64,000 nt of DNA, taken from positions 372,001 through 436,000 of the forward strand of contig NC_085074.1 of NCBI RefSeq assembly GCF_963662255.1, written 5' to 3'. The stretch comes from Cinclus cinclus. Its lineage: Eukaryota; Chordata; Aves; Passeriformes; Cinclidae. The translations under genes were made by a program, and so were the position numbers. The notes below the pieces were generated by a model. The model had not been told where the DNA came from. It worked only from the letters and a program-made list of their open reading frames with translations, and did no database searches. Shown here piece after piece: positions 47,301 to 56,305 of this stretch (the first letter of the stretch is position 1; every line of letters starts with the position of its first letter).

Positions 47301-50300
47301 TCCTTGTCCTGTCCCTGCTCCCTGAGAGCAGAGCCTGACCCCCTTGGCTGCCCTCTCCTGTCAGGAGCTGTAGAAAGTGAGAAGGTTCTCCTTCAGCCTC
47401 CTGTTCTACAGCTCCCTCAGTTGCTCCTCATCAGACTCGTGTTCCAGACCCCTACCCAGCTCTGTCCTTCTTGGGACATGCTCCAGCACCTCCCAGTCTC
47501 TCTTGGGGTGAAGAAACTGAAGGCAGGAACTAAGATGAGGCTTCAGCTGTGCCCAGCACTCACTCACTCACTCACCCGAGGGCAGCAGGGCATCTCTCTC
47601 CACAATTCTGGCTGAGGCCAGGTCACTGATGATGTACTGCAGCCTCAAGTATGCAAACACAGGCAGGAACGCGTTCCCCTGCGCTGACTCCAAGAAGGCA
47701 ATGTCATCCCCAAACTCTGCAAAACACACCACCCACATTATGATTTGCCTCCCTAAATATTTTTCAGACCATATTTATACTGGAGTTTTGAGAGAAAGTT
47801 ATTATGGGCACTTAATGGCTTTTGCCATTAAAATTACGAAATTACTCATGTTCAAACCTCAAACCAAGGCCTGGCCAACTCTTCCTACCTCTCCTGCGCT
47901 CAGCAAACCAGGCATCAGCTTCAGTTAACACCTGCTTGAAAGACCCATTCCAAGAAGGCACGAGCTGAAGGAACATCCACTGGGAAAAAGAATAAATTCT
48001 AGTGAGTCAGGTGAAGAATGCTTCAGGTAAGTACTCTGCATATTAATAAGAGACATTTCCACAGTGCATTCACTTCTATAGAAGTTCTGCTACTCTATGA
48101 AACACCTTCAGTCAATCCCACAAAGGTTCCACTGCATTGAGCCCCAAGGCAAGTACCTTTTTGAGAGCAGTGTACACATCCATTTCCACCTGCAGCACAA
48201 ACAGGTTGGAGGAGCTGATCAGCTGCTTCATGAGGTTTATGCTGGAAAAAATAAATTGTAACAGGTCAGTGAGACAGTAAAGAGTAAAAGAAAAAGGGGA
48301 GGTAGGGAAAAAGCAACCAGCAAGAGCCCAGAAAGTGATCTGCAGTGAGCTCCAGAGTTGGGATGGGACTGTCCTTCATCCCTGCAAGGGAAGTGCTCCC
48401 TCAGTACCTGAGTTCCTTGAAAAGTCCAACACTCTGGTGAGTCATCAGATTGTTCAAGAGCCACTCAAGGCACCTGCAGGAAAAGCAAGGAATTAGGACC
48501 TCTGCTTCTTTCTTCTCTACGTTAACATTCCTGCAACAGTAGGATTTGCAGACAACACTCAGCTGGGTGGGACTGTGGATCTGCTGGAGGGCAGAAGGAT
48601 TCTGCAGAGAGGTCTGGACAGAAATCAATTCAGATTAGGTACTTGACTTTTTTTCCCGTTTGAGTGGTCAGGCATTGGAACAGATTGCCCAGGAATGTGG
48701 TGGAATCACCTCCCCTGGAGGTGTCTGGATCTGGCTCTGGATTATGTGGTTTAGTGGTTTCAGTGGTAGTCCTGGTGGACGGCTGGACTGGATGATCTTA
48801 CAGGTCTCTTCTAACCTTGATGTTCTATGATTCTATTCTAAAAAAATACTAGAACAGTTAACCTGGTCATTATGGAACTGTGTGTAAAATCACTGTTAAC
48901 TGGCAATGTCCAAAGCAGCTTGGAGACAGCAGTTCTTACTTTTTCTTCACAGAGTCCAGTCCATATGTCCCTGCAGAATTGTAATAACCACACACAGTTT
49001 GGGCAGTGATGGTTTCCTTCATTGTTTCACCACACTGCTGGATTAAGCCATCCTGCAGAGAGGAAAAAACACACTGAGTTCTGTTCAATGTTCTGAGTGT
49101 TCATTTCCCAACAGGAAGTGTCAGACACTGTGAACTGTGCCGTTCATCCAGATTTGCAGCCTGAGCCATCCCCAAAGGCCCACAGGCTGCAGCGACCGCT
49201 GCTACACTCTTCAAAACATTTAAATCATCATTCCTCAGAAATCCAGATGTTCCTTAAGAATGTTTTCCATGAAAGAAAAGGTTACTGAATGCCTTCAGGG
49301 TAGACCAAGCGAGCTCCAAAACCTATTTAATCTACTTTTAGATATCACTCTCAAATCACTTAATCTCACACCTCAATCTTAGTCACAGCATTTTTCAATA
49401 AATCCACTGCATTGTGTTTGGTTTTTCCCCCAGCTAGCCTGAAAAGCTGATTCATTCATCTGGATGCCAAAGGCCATGTGGGCAATGGTACTCTGAACTG
49501 CTATGTTTCTGTTCAGGAAACAGGACAGGAACAGTGGCATTTCTGACTTACAAGCTGCAGCATGCAGGCTGCTGCCAGCAGGGCGACGACACGGCTGGGG
49601 TTGATCAGCACATCATCTCTGTAGAGTGAGCCAAAAGCCACCTGCAGGGCTGCAAATGGAACAGGAGTCAAACACAGACACAACCCCGAGCAAGGGGCAG
49701 CAAAGAGTCCTTAAACACAACCAAACCCCTTTGCTGCACACCTTCTCTATGGTCTCAGTGCTGGTTCTTTATCTAGAGCAAGTGACCAGACAGAAAACAT
49801 GGGGCAGTAACCAATCCATTACTGAGCTCCCACAATTTAAACAAACTCTTCAGCATCCATGAGAGCTGAAAAACGGCACAAAAAGAAGCTGAAGCCCATG
49901 AGTCTTCTCTGAATATCATGAGGTTTAACTTAACCTCTCCCTTCAGTGTTTTGTTAAAATAAAAGGTTCCCACTTACCTTCTACATCAATATTTTGATCA
50001 GGAATCTCCAGCTCTATGACATTCATGCTGGATTCCTTCCAAGAGCCACTGAACATACTGGAAAAGTAGCCTGACTATATGAAGGAAGAGAGAAAAAGAA
50101 TTCAACTAAGAGACTTCATCCCACTTAAAACTATCAAAAGTAGCACATGAAACCAAACACGGTTAATATTTACCTTTATGCAGAACAAAATATATTAAGG
50201 GAACTTTCACAAGATAAAACATTCTGACAGACTTGAGGGGCTGATTGTAGTTGCTGTTTCTGACACTCAAAAATGCCCACAGGAAAATTTGGGCTACGTG

Positions 50301-53300
50301 TGTGTAATCAGAGTAAGGGAAGAGTTTAAAAAGGCCAGAAAAGCTACACAAGCTCTTTTCCCACAAATCACATCACCAGTGGGGACTGAATTAGTCCAAG
50401 AACTAAATCCTTAAGGTTAATGGCAAACAATAAATCTTGCAGGCATTAGGGAATGCCAGTTTGGGGACTGGGGGTGAAAAAGAAAATTAAGGCATGCAAG
50501 ACATAAAAATCATTGTACAAGGCTGTAGCCTCATACCAAGGACACAGACACACACACCATTTATGGCAATATACCTTTTATTATTAAGTGAAAAGCACAT
50601 AAAACTAGAATTTGAGGTTTCCATCCAAAGGAAGGGAAAGATAATGTTCTACTAGGGTTCCTGATTTTCCTTCCCAGCAGCAGATGTGCCCATTATGAGA
50701 TGCTATCAATGAAGTTTACCTGAGAGATCAAAAAAATAAAGTCTATTTGTACAGCACCACATTCCCTGACCTCTTCCCTCAGCATTTCAGCTCAGGGCAG
50801 CAAATAACACAAAACCAATTTTGATTTCATTTGAGCAGGTCAGTATTTCTGTACCCTCAGCATATTCCTAACTCTGAAACATACATGTTCCTATCAAACC
50901 CAGGACCTCACTCATCTTTGTCCTCCTCACTAGACTGCCTCAGCTTTGCCATAGAGATCAACTCCCCAGTTTCATAAGGATTTATCACTTTTGTAGCAGC
51001 ATCATGAAATCCTCCATTTCTCAGAGCTTCTGTGACCAGTCAGAGCAGCACCTGACTGTCTGTTGGGGGTTGGTTCTTTCCCTTTTCCCTCTGTGGAATT
51101 TTCCCCATTGTCATGCCAAGATACCTGTTGACTGGGCCCTGGTGACAAGGGGGAGGGGAGAGAGAGGAGGGAAACCCCTCGAGATTCAAACAGCCAGAAG
51201 AGGAAGCAGAAGGCTGGGCTCGGCCCATTTCCCCCGTGGAGTTCGGACGAGAAGGACGATCGCCGCGTCAGCCCCATCCCTGCCATCCCAGTGCCGGGAG
51301 CCATCCCCACTGCTGTTGGACCCTGCCCTGCTGCCTTCTCGCTGTGAACTACCACCATCCAGCACTCTGCTGAGCACCAGGACCCACACCGTGAGCGGAG
51401 GGCTCTCTCCATCTCTCTCTCCCCCTGGGACAGCGCTGCCATCACCCCCAGCCCTCCTGCGGCTCTGCGGGACCTGCCCGCCCCCAGCACCGGGAACTGC
51501 AGCTCAGGGAAAAGGTGCCTGCAGCCAAAAAACACTGGGACTGAGTTACTGTTCTGTTTGTGGGTAATTTCATAGCTGGTGTTGTTCTTGTTTGTCCTGT
51601 TAGATAGACCAGTAAAGAACTGTTATTCCTACCCCCATATCTTTGCCTGAGAGCTCCCTTAATTTCAAAATCATAATAATCAGAAGGATCACATTTTTTT
51701 CAGTCCAAAGGGAAGCTTCTGCTTTCCTGAGCAAACACCTGTCTTTCAAACCAGGACACTGTCCTTCATGGAACTTGAGGCAGTGTGTGGAGAGAGCAGA
51801 GGAGCAGAAACAGCCGGACTGAGTCTGCTCAGGGGAACAGAGGAGTCACAATGGCATCAAGAGTCATTTACATGGAGTTACTCCTAACCTCCAACACTTT
51901 ACCTACAGTAAGGTAATTGCAAAGCAGGAGTGTGCCCTGAAACAGAACCTGCCTGAGGAGAATGGTCAATTCCCCCCAAAGCTCTTGTTCCAAGAACACT
52001 GCTCCTACAAGGCCTCTACAGACAAGGTCACAATTTTCAAAGCCCTCAGAACAGTTGCATCCACAAAAGGGATTCCACACCCAATTTCAGTCACCAACCT
52101 CACGCTGAGCTCTCAGAAGCAGCTTCACTGACTGGAGATACAGCAACTACAGAGCCACAGTGACAGTAAACAGTAGCAGCCTGAGGCCACAGCAGTGCTG
52201 TGCCTGCCCTGCACAACCCAGCCCTGCCTGTGCCCCCTCCCTGGGGTGCATAGTGGCAGTGGGAGCTATGCCTGCCAGCTCTGCTCCTGCCATATACCCC
52301 ATGGCCCCTCAGTGCCACTGATCTCACTCTGCCTCACACAAACAACTCTCCTGCCTTCAGTTAAGGTTTGTTAAAAGGTTCTCAAACTCAAAAAAGAAAA
52401 GGCTTTTTCCTACAAGAAAGCCACGAAACATTTCCCTCACTGGGACTATGCAAGTAATTGCTGAAGATGCTCTGGAATTCAGGCACTGACATAGCAACAG
52501 TCACAAAAAAAAACAGAATTAGCTCTTCCCGTCACTTGTTGCACCAGAGCAACTGCAGCCATGTTCAGAGCACCTCCCAGTGCCACCATGTCGCACCCCT
52601 GCTCTGGCTCCCACTGCAGCTGACACACAAATGCCCTCCTGTCCAGGTACAGCACCTGAGAGCTTCACACCAATCCCTGCCATGGTCAGAACCCCTGAAA
52701 GACAAGGGCACAAGTGAACTTGGTGTTTCAGGGCACAGTCACAGCTCCCCACTACTGCCACAGCAACAGTGACACAGAACAGACAGTGAAACCAACAGCA
52801 CCTCTGCACTCCCAAAACACAGACACAAAGGACTCCACCTGAACACAAGCCCAAGAGAAAAACATTTGTGCAAACAGCATCATTTTTGGACGTATGCACT
52901 AAGGTTTACTCCTTTTTAGAGTTCCTGAGAAAACATTCCTCCTCCTGCAGCAGCAGGGAAGCTGAAAGGAATCCTTTGGTGAAGGCTCGTAACAATCAGT
53001 AGCACCTACAGAGACCCAGAACCAGCAATTTTCCTGCAGGTCCCTGCACACAAGTCCAGTGGGCAGTAACACTGAGCTGGAGAACCACAGGCTTTACAAA
53101 TTCCTTCTGGAAGTGGCTCCTTTGCCCTGCAAGAATATTCATATCACAGGAGTCTCTCAGCCACCAGTTCAGCAAACAAGAACATCTTCTCAGGACACCA
53201 AAGACAACTGTCAGGACTGTTTTCACAGAGGATACACCAAGATTTAAGAATAAAATAAATTAAACAAAATTTTGAAAAATTAAGAAGGAAGAGAGAGAAG

Positions 53301-54140
53301 CAAAGAAATTTTTCAAACATGAATATACAGCTCTGCTTCCCAACACTGCTAACAGGAGTTGGTAAACTGTTTGCATCTACAAAAAGAGTGAAAGTCCTAA
53401 ATAAGAAGCAGAAAAAAAGGGAAATATCTCCAGTCATACTTCACAGTTCTCAGACATCCTTTTATTAAAAACACAGTTCCTACTGGGAGTTAGAAAGGAA
53501 CCACTTACCTGACACAAATAAATCTTGTGCAAGTTCCACTCCTCTCCCAGGGCACAAATTTTGATGTCACTGTTCTCCCCATTCAAAAACAGTGTTTGAT
53601 AAATATATTTCGATGTGCTTTTCAATTTTTTCCTAGTAAAAACAAAACAAAAAACCACAAACAGTGAGAAACACTCCTTGAAATTCTCCTGTTATAGCGA
53701 CAACAGTCAGTCTCAAGGCCTCCGGGGATTCGTCCTGCCCTGCCCAGCCCAGCGCGACTACCGCATCCCCCCGGGCCAGCACCGCTTCCCCGTGCCCGCC
53801 GCTGCTGCCGGGGCCTTTCCCGAGCCACCTCTGACAGGGCTCCTCTGCCCGCCTCAGCCCAGCCCTGCATTCCCCCGGCCCCTCTGCCTGCCCCCAGTCC
53901 CGGAGCTCCCCTAGCACCCCCGGCCCCCTCAGAGCCGGCAGCCCTCCCTCAGTCGCCCTCAGACCTGCGGCCCCGGAGGTGCAGGAGCCGCTCCTCCCGC
54001 TCGGCCTCGCCGTCGCTGTCGCTGTCGCCGGTTCCCTCGGCCCCGCTGCGCTTCCTCTTGCCGCCCTTGCCCGCGGCCGCCGCCTCGCCCCGCGGAAGCC
54101 CAGCCTTCCGCCGCAGCACGCGGCTGCCCAGCGAGCCCAT
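38236..54140 (-). CDS. GMCL1: Germ cell-less protein-like 1, complete coding region in 14 exons
   Basis: GMCL1 is the vertebrate homologue of Drosophila germ cell-less. It is a BTB-BACK protein that acts as a CUL3 ubiquitin-ligase adaptor and associates with the nuclear envelope. Joined coding exons, 5' to 3' on the minus strand: 54140-53965, 53632-53509, 50074-49978, 49649-49552, 49052-48940, 48473-48408, 48241-48157, 47979-47889, 47716-47576, 43695-43626, 40660-40585, 39846-39701, 39541-39454, 38364-38236. They sum to 1500 nt, giving 499 residues, against 515 in human as I recall. The N-terminus MGSLGSRV fits an N-myristoylation signal (Gly2, Ser6) and is followed by a basic nuclear-localisation-like KGGKRKRSG and an acidic stretch. 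The BTB domain spans about residues 70-175, BACK about 190-290, and the conserved GMCL C-terminal part ([15 protein letters not shown]) lies near 380-460. All introns are GT-AG. The C-terminus runs about a dozen residues past the human end. Confidence 0.97.
38365..39453 (-). other. GMCL1: GMCL1 intron 13
   Basis: 1.09 kb of unique, AT-leaning sequence. Nothing recognised. Confidence 0.85.
39454..39541 (-). CDS. GMCL1: GMCL1 coding exon 13
   Basis: 88 nt, residues 428-457. [20 protein letters not shown] and ILTLEKDQ. Confidence 0.96.
39701..39846 (-). CDS. GMCL1: GMCL1 coding exon 12
   Basis: 146 nt, residues 380-427 plus two bases. [20 protein letters not shown] and [10 protein letters not shown], the conserved GMCL C-terminal core. 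Confidence 0.96.
39847..40584 (-). other. GMCL1: GMCL1 intron 11
   Basis: 738 bp with an A-rich run at about 40299-40328 and no other recognised element. Confidence 0.85.
40299..40328 (+). repeat. Poly(A)-rich microsatellite
   Basis: About 19 A, one G, then 8 A in GMCL1 intron 11. Confidence 0.85.
40585..40660 (-). CDS. GMCL1: GMCL1 coding exon 11
   Basis: 76 nt, residues 354-379. [20 protein letters not shown]; donor GAT|GTAAGT. Confidence 0.95.
40765..40830 (-). mobile_element. CR1 3' tail scrap
   Basis: aatcatggaataccctgacc then ggaagggacaca on the plus strand resembles the same CR1 class as at 7262. Very short. Confidence 0.5.
42258..42305. repeat. 24-bp perfect palindrome within a 29-bp direct repeat
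   Basis: Positions 42264-42287 read identically on both strands (arms ccataggcttat). The 19-base gataaaccataggcttata at 42258-42276 recurs at 42287-42305, 29 bases on. Confidence 0.9.
43626..43695 (-). CDS. GMCL1: GMCL1 coding exon 10
   Basis: 70 nt, residues 331-353 plus two bases. [18 protein letters not shown]. Confidence 0.95.
45211..45790 (+). repeat. Higher-order minisatellite: 30-bp then 71-bp units
   Basis: Four near-identical 30-bp units from 45211 to 45330 (cctgtccctgcaccacagtg-type), one diverged unit to 45360, then four 71-bp units at 45361, 45432, 45503 and 45574, followed by decayed copies to about 45790. The 71-bp unit looks built from altered 30-bp-type units plus a ctacccagctaaccct insert. 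Open frames across it are repeat artefacts. Confidence 0.92.
47060..47560 (-). mobile_element. CR1 retroposon, about 500 bp
   Basis: Plus-strand landmarks: catggaatgatttgggctgg, aggtcattgagcccaac, gccaaggccaccactaac, gggatggggactccacc, tccttgtcctgtccctgctc, gagcagagcctgaccc. One of the longest CR1 copies in the window. It ends almost against GMCL1 exon 9. Confidence 0.87.
47557..47575 (-). repeat. GMCL1: (GTGA)n microsatellite at the exon 9 donor
   Basis: On the minus strand GTGAGTGAGTGAGTGAGTG follows exon 9 directly, so the authentic donor is the first of several in-register GTGAGT copies. Confidence 0.9.
47576..47716 (-). CDS. GMCL1: GMCL1 coding exon 9
   Basis: 141 nt, residues 284-330 plus one base. 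[17 protein letters not shown] is strongly conserved; the preceding [16 protein letters not shown] is more divergent. The donor G|GTGAGT is the first unit of a GTGA microsatellite. Confidence 0.94.
47889..47979 (-). CDS. GMCL1: GMCL1 coding exon 8
   Basis: 91 nt, residues 254-283 plus one base. Begins [16 protein letters not shown]. Confidence 0.95.
48157..48241 (-). CDS. GMCL1: GMCL1 coding exon 7
   Basis: 85 nt, residues 225-253. [24 protein letters not shown] domain helices. Confidence 0.96.
48408..48473 (-). CDS. GMCL1: GMCL1 coding exon 6
   Basis: 66 nt, residues 203-224 plus two bases. [20 protein letters not shown] in the BACK domain. Confidence 0.96.
48474..48939 (-). other. GMCL1: GMCL1 intron 5
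   Basis: 466 bp, of which about 300 bp is CR1 (48540-48840). Confidence 0.85.
48540..48840 (+). mobile_element. CR1 retroposon fragments
   Basis: An ORF2-region piece (gatttgcagacaacactcag to ggtctggacag) followed by a 3' piece (cattggaacagattgcccag, ctggatgatcttacagg, gttctatgattctattct). An internal deletion joins them, or they are two insertions. Confidence 0.8.
48940..49052 (-). CDS. GMCL1: GMCL1 coding exon 5
   Basis: 113 nt, residues 166-202 plus two bases. [15 protein letters not shown] and the start of BACK (YGLDSVKKK). Confidence 0.96.
49053..49551 (-). other. GMCL1: GMCL1 intron 4
   Basis: 499 bp, unique. Nothing recognised. Introns 1 (53633-53964) and 3 (49650-49977), each about 330 bp, are likewise plain. 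Confidence 0.85.
49552..49649 (-). CDS. GMCL1: GMCL1 coding exon 4
   Basis: 98 nt, residues 133-165. [15 protein letters not shown] and [10 protein letters not shown], the BTB C-terminal helices. Confidence 0.96.
49978..50074 (-). CDS. GMCL1: GMCL1 coding exon 3
   Basis: 97 nt, residues 101-132 plus one base. BTB core [16 protein letters not shown] and [13 protein letters not shown]. Confidence 0.96.
50075..53508 (-). other. GMCL1: GMCL1 intron 2
   Basis: 3.43 kb containing a solo LTR (51061-51758). The rest is unique. Confidence 0.85.
51061..51758 (+). mobile_element. Solo endogenous-retrovirus LTR with 5-bp target duplication
   Basis: The 698-bp element starts TGTTGGGGGTTGG and ends AAACCAGGACA, so it has TG...CA ends, and is flanked by CTGTC at 51056-51060 and again at 51759-51763. 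An AGTAAA poly(A)-like signal at about 51610 and the sequence after it fit an LTR R region in plus orientation. No internal retroviral genes are present, so it is a recombination-derived solo LTR. The 5-bp duplication points to an ERVL-like group. It lies antisense to GMCL1. Frames of 177 and 187 aa across it are not genes. Confidence 0.85.
53509..53632 (-). CDS. GMCL1: GMCL1 coding exon 2
   Basis: 124 nt, residues 59-100. [18 protein letters not shown] and the start of the BTB fold ([20 protein letters not shown]). Donor CAG|GTAAGT. Confidence 0.97.
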
Positions 54141-54260
54141 GGCCGCTCGGCTGCCTCATGGAGCCGGAGCGGCAGCGGCGCCTCAGCCCGGCCGGCGGCG
54201 GCCGCGGCCCCCGCAGCTCCGCGCCTGCGCGGGCGGGCCCGGCCAGGCCCGGGGTGACGG
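53690..54260. promoter_or_regulatory. GMCL1: CpG island and promoter of GMCL1
   Basis: Dense CpG across exon 1 and both flanks, falling off sharply after about 54300. Sequence just upstream of the ATG is extremely GC-rich (cggcggcggccgcgg-like). No TATA box. The transcription start should be within about 150 bp upstream of 54140. Confidence 0.75.
53965..54140 (-). CDS. GMCL1: GMCL1 coding exon 1
   Basis: 176 nt, residues 1-58 plus two bases. Basic NLS-like run, then acidic [13 protein letters not shown]. It sits in a CpG island. The start is chosen because [10 protein letters not shown] matches the family N-terminus. Confidence 0.93.
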
Positions 54261-54299
54261 AGGCGGGCGCTTTTCCTGCACTCCGAGCGCTATGAGCGA

Positions 54300-54834
54300 G
54301 ACAACCTCGTAGCGATTTCAGTTAATAGTTTGCATTCACTTTTTGTTTGTTTTTCTTAATTATAACCAATACATATGAACCATAAATAGTACTTTGTTCT
54401 TAAATTACTCTTAGCCAGCATTTAGTAAAGCTGCCATAAACTGCTTTTGTAGAAAGACAGCTTGGGAAAATTACTGAAACTGTTAAGTTTTGGCAAACAA
54501 ACTCCGACGTGCTTCAGTGAACAAAGCCTGAGAGAGAAACGTATTGTTGAGGTTGGGCATCTGGACTGCCGAATTTATGGACTATGAGGACAATTTCCAG
54601 AAACCAGAAGATAAAGAAGAGCCAAAGATTGAGTTTATACATTGGAAAGTCATTGCCGGAGGAAGAAGATTCTAGGACTGAACCCGTGCACTAATTAGCA
54701 CAAGAAGCAGCCCTGCAGCCGCTCTTCATCCTGCCGGGGCCCTGAGGAGAAGCGGCTCCTGCGGAGCCCAGGAGTTCCGGACAGACCAACTTCTTTCTCT
54801 GTGTCCCCTCCCAGAAGACACCATCGGGACAAGA
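54300..54834. other. GMCL1-ANXA4 intergenic gap
   Basis: AT-rich to about 54560, then a compositionally different stretch (54570-54840) that begins near gaatttatggactatgagg and turns GC-rich. I do not recognise it; it may be an old LTR fragment or part of an ANXA4 3' extension. Confidence 0.4.
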
Positions 54835-54852
54835 AAGTACAGAAGCAAATTC

Positions 54853-54858
54853 TTTATT
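54853..54858 (-). terminator. ANXA4: Candidate distal poly(A) signal of ANXA4
   Basis: TTTATT on the plus strand is AATAAA on the minus strand. It is the last such signal before the GMCL1 promoter. Another candidate is at 55081-55086. Confidence 0.5.
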
Positions 54859-56149
54859 CATTTTTCAACACTCAGCAACCTAACACAAAGCAATGAAACC
54901 CAACGTGACCCACGGCATTGAAACCCATGCCCGAGCACCTCCACAGCTGCTGTGCTGGCTGGGCATTTCCGTGTCCTGGGCAGAGCCCTCAGAATAACGG
55001 ATGAAGCTCTTGTCTCCTCTGCCAGCAAAAGTCAGGAATATGTCTCCAGTGGCAGCCCAGAGAATGAGAGAGAAAATTATTTTATTGGATGCCGCAGAGG
55101 CATTTATTGCAGCCAGAAGCCGCCTGTTTTAGAGGAAAATGAATGATGGAATCGGGGTGTGGCCACCTCAGTGTTGGAGCTTTGACAATGCAGCCTCAGT
55201 CTGGTCCTTCAGAACAGGATTATACACCAGCAGTAAAAAATAAATTGCTAAGCCAAAGCAGAATCCCATTTTTGGAGTAAGAACAGTGAACAGGTAAGTG
55301 TGTAGGGACTGGGGGAGAAGTCTCTCCCAGAGGTTGATGCAGAGGCCCAGGCACAAACACAGGATCCGTTACGGGTCCTGTGACACGGGGCAGCTGTCAG
55401 TCAGTGTAGGGAGATGTGGGCATGTGTGCCAGGCAGCTCTGGGCAATTAGCTCAGGGAGATTTGGGGAGGTGCCCCAGCACTGGGCTGGTGAGGTGGGGT
55501 TCTGGGGACAGGTCATTCCTTAAAAAGCACCATTCCAATGACATCACTTTATCCAGAGCAGGTTTTATAATATAACCCTAATTATTTATACTCCCATGAT
55601 CCAGCAGAAAGAGCAAAACCCCAGGGCTGCTGTAGCCTGGGCAGAAAAAGTTTTTTCTCATGTCACCAGTGACAACTTCCCCACTTACAGAACTACAGGC
55701 AACATATACACAAAGTATTGCCAGACTGTTAATGCTCTACTGACAAAGGCAAGTTAATATGTAAACGTGATTGTGTTTCAGATATTTGGTTTCTTTGTGC
55801 CTTAATTCTACTGAAAAAGCAAAGCAAACCCATGTTCTGCAGTCTACATTGTACCAATGAGGTTGGTTTTTCCCTGTGCAGCCTCTCACACTGTGCATGG
55901 AGGTTTGCTTTAGCTGATGTGATTTACTGTTGAACAGCTGGTCAGGAAACAACTTTTATACCTTTGGGTACAGCATTCTGTAAGATGGGCTTCACCAGCC
56001 CAGTTAGTAGGCAAATGGGTGTTCCAAGCCATACGGAAAGGGTCAACCAGAATGGCCACTATCTAACCAGAGTATGAACTAACCTAAGTCAATAATCAGA
56101 GTAATTAATAAGGCATTTGGGGGAAAAAAAAAAAAAAGAAAAATCTTCA

Positions 56150-56206
56150 TTGTGATTTGGCTCGATGATCTTAAAGATCTTTTCCAACCTAAACAGTTCT
56201 GTGATC
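56150..56206 (+). mobile_element. CR1 3' tail scrap
   Basis: ctcgatgatcttaaagatc, ttttccaacctaaacag and ttctgtgatc on the plus strand are a CR1 3' terminus in sense orientation, inside the ANXA4 3' UTR. Confidence 0.7.
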
Positions 56207-56245
56207 AGCTGTTTCCCATCATTCAGCAGGTTCCCCAGGCCTCCT

Positions 56246-56305
56246 TTAATCCTCTCCACCACATAGCCTGAGCAGAACTTTCCTGTAGTCCCCTGAGCAG
56301 TCTCC
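56246..56305 (-). CDS. ANXA4: ANXA4 coding exon 12 (terminal)
   Basis: 60 nt including [22 protein letters not shown], the conserved annexin A4 C-terminus. Confidence 0.97.
   Translation of the reverse strand, partial: GDCSGDYRKVLLRLCGGED

Larger units (their letters stand above)
43696..47575 (-). other. GMCL1: GMCL1 intron 9
   Basis: 3.88 kb. It carries a minisatellite (45211-45790), a CR1 (47060-47560) and an (AAAT)n patch near 44921-44937. The remainder is unique. Confidence 0.85.
54840..56245 (-). other. ANXA4: ANXA4 3' UTR (probable)
   Basis: About 1.4 kb after the ANXA4 stop, noncoding, with a CR1 scrap at 56150-56206 and a poly(A)-like run at about 56126-56138. The end depends on which AATAAA is used. 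Confidence 0.5.

Noticed and set aside
51002..51567. Open frames of 177 and 187 codons on opposite strands
   Set aside because: They lie within the solo LTR, which is noncoding, and match no retroviral protein.
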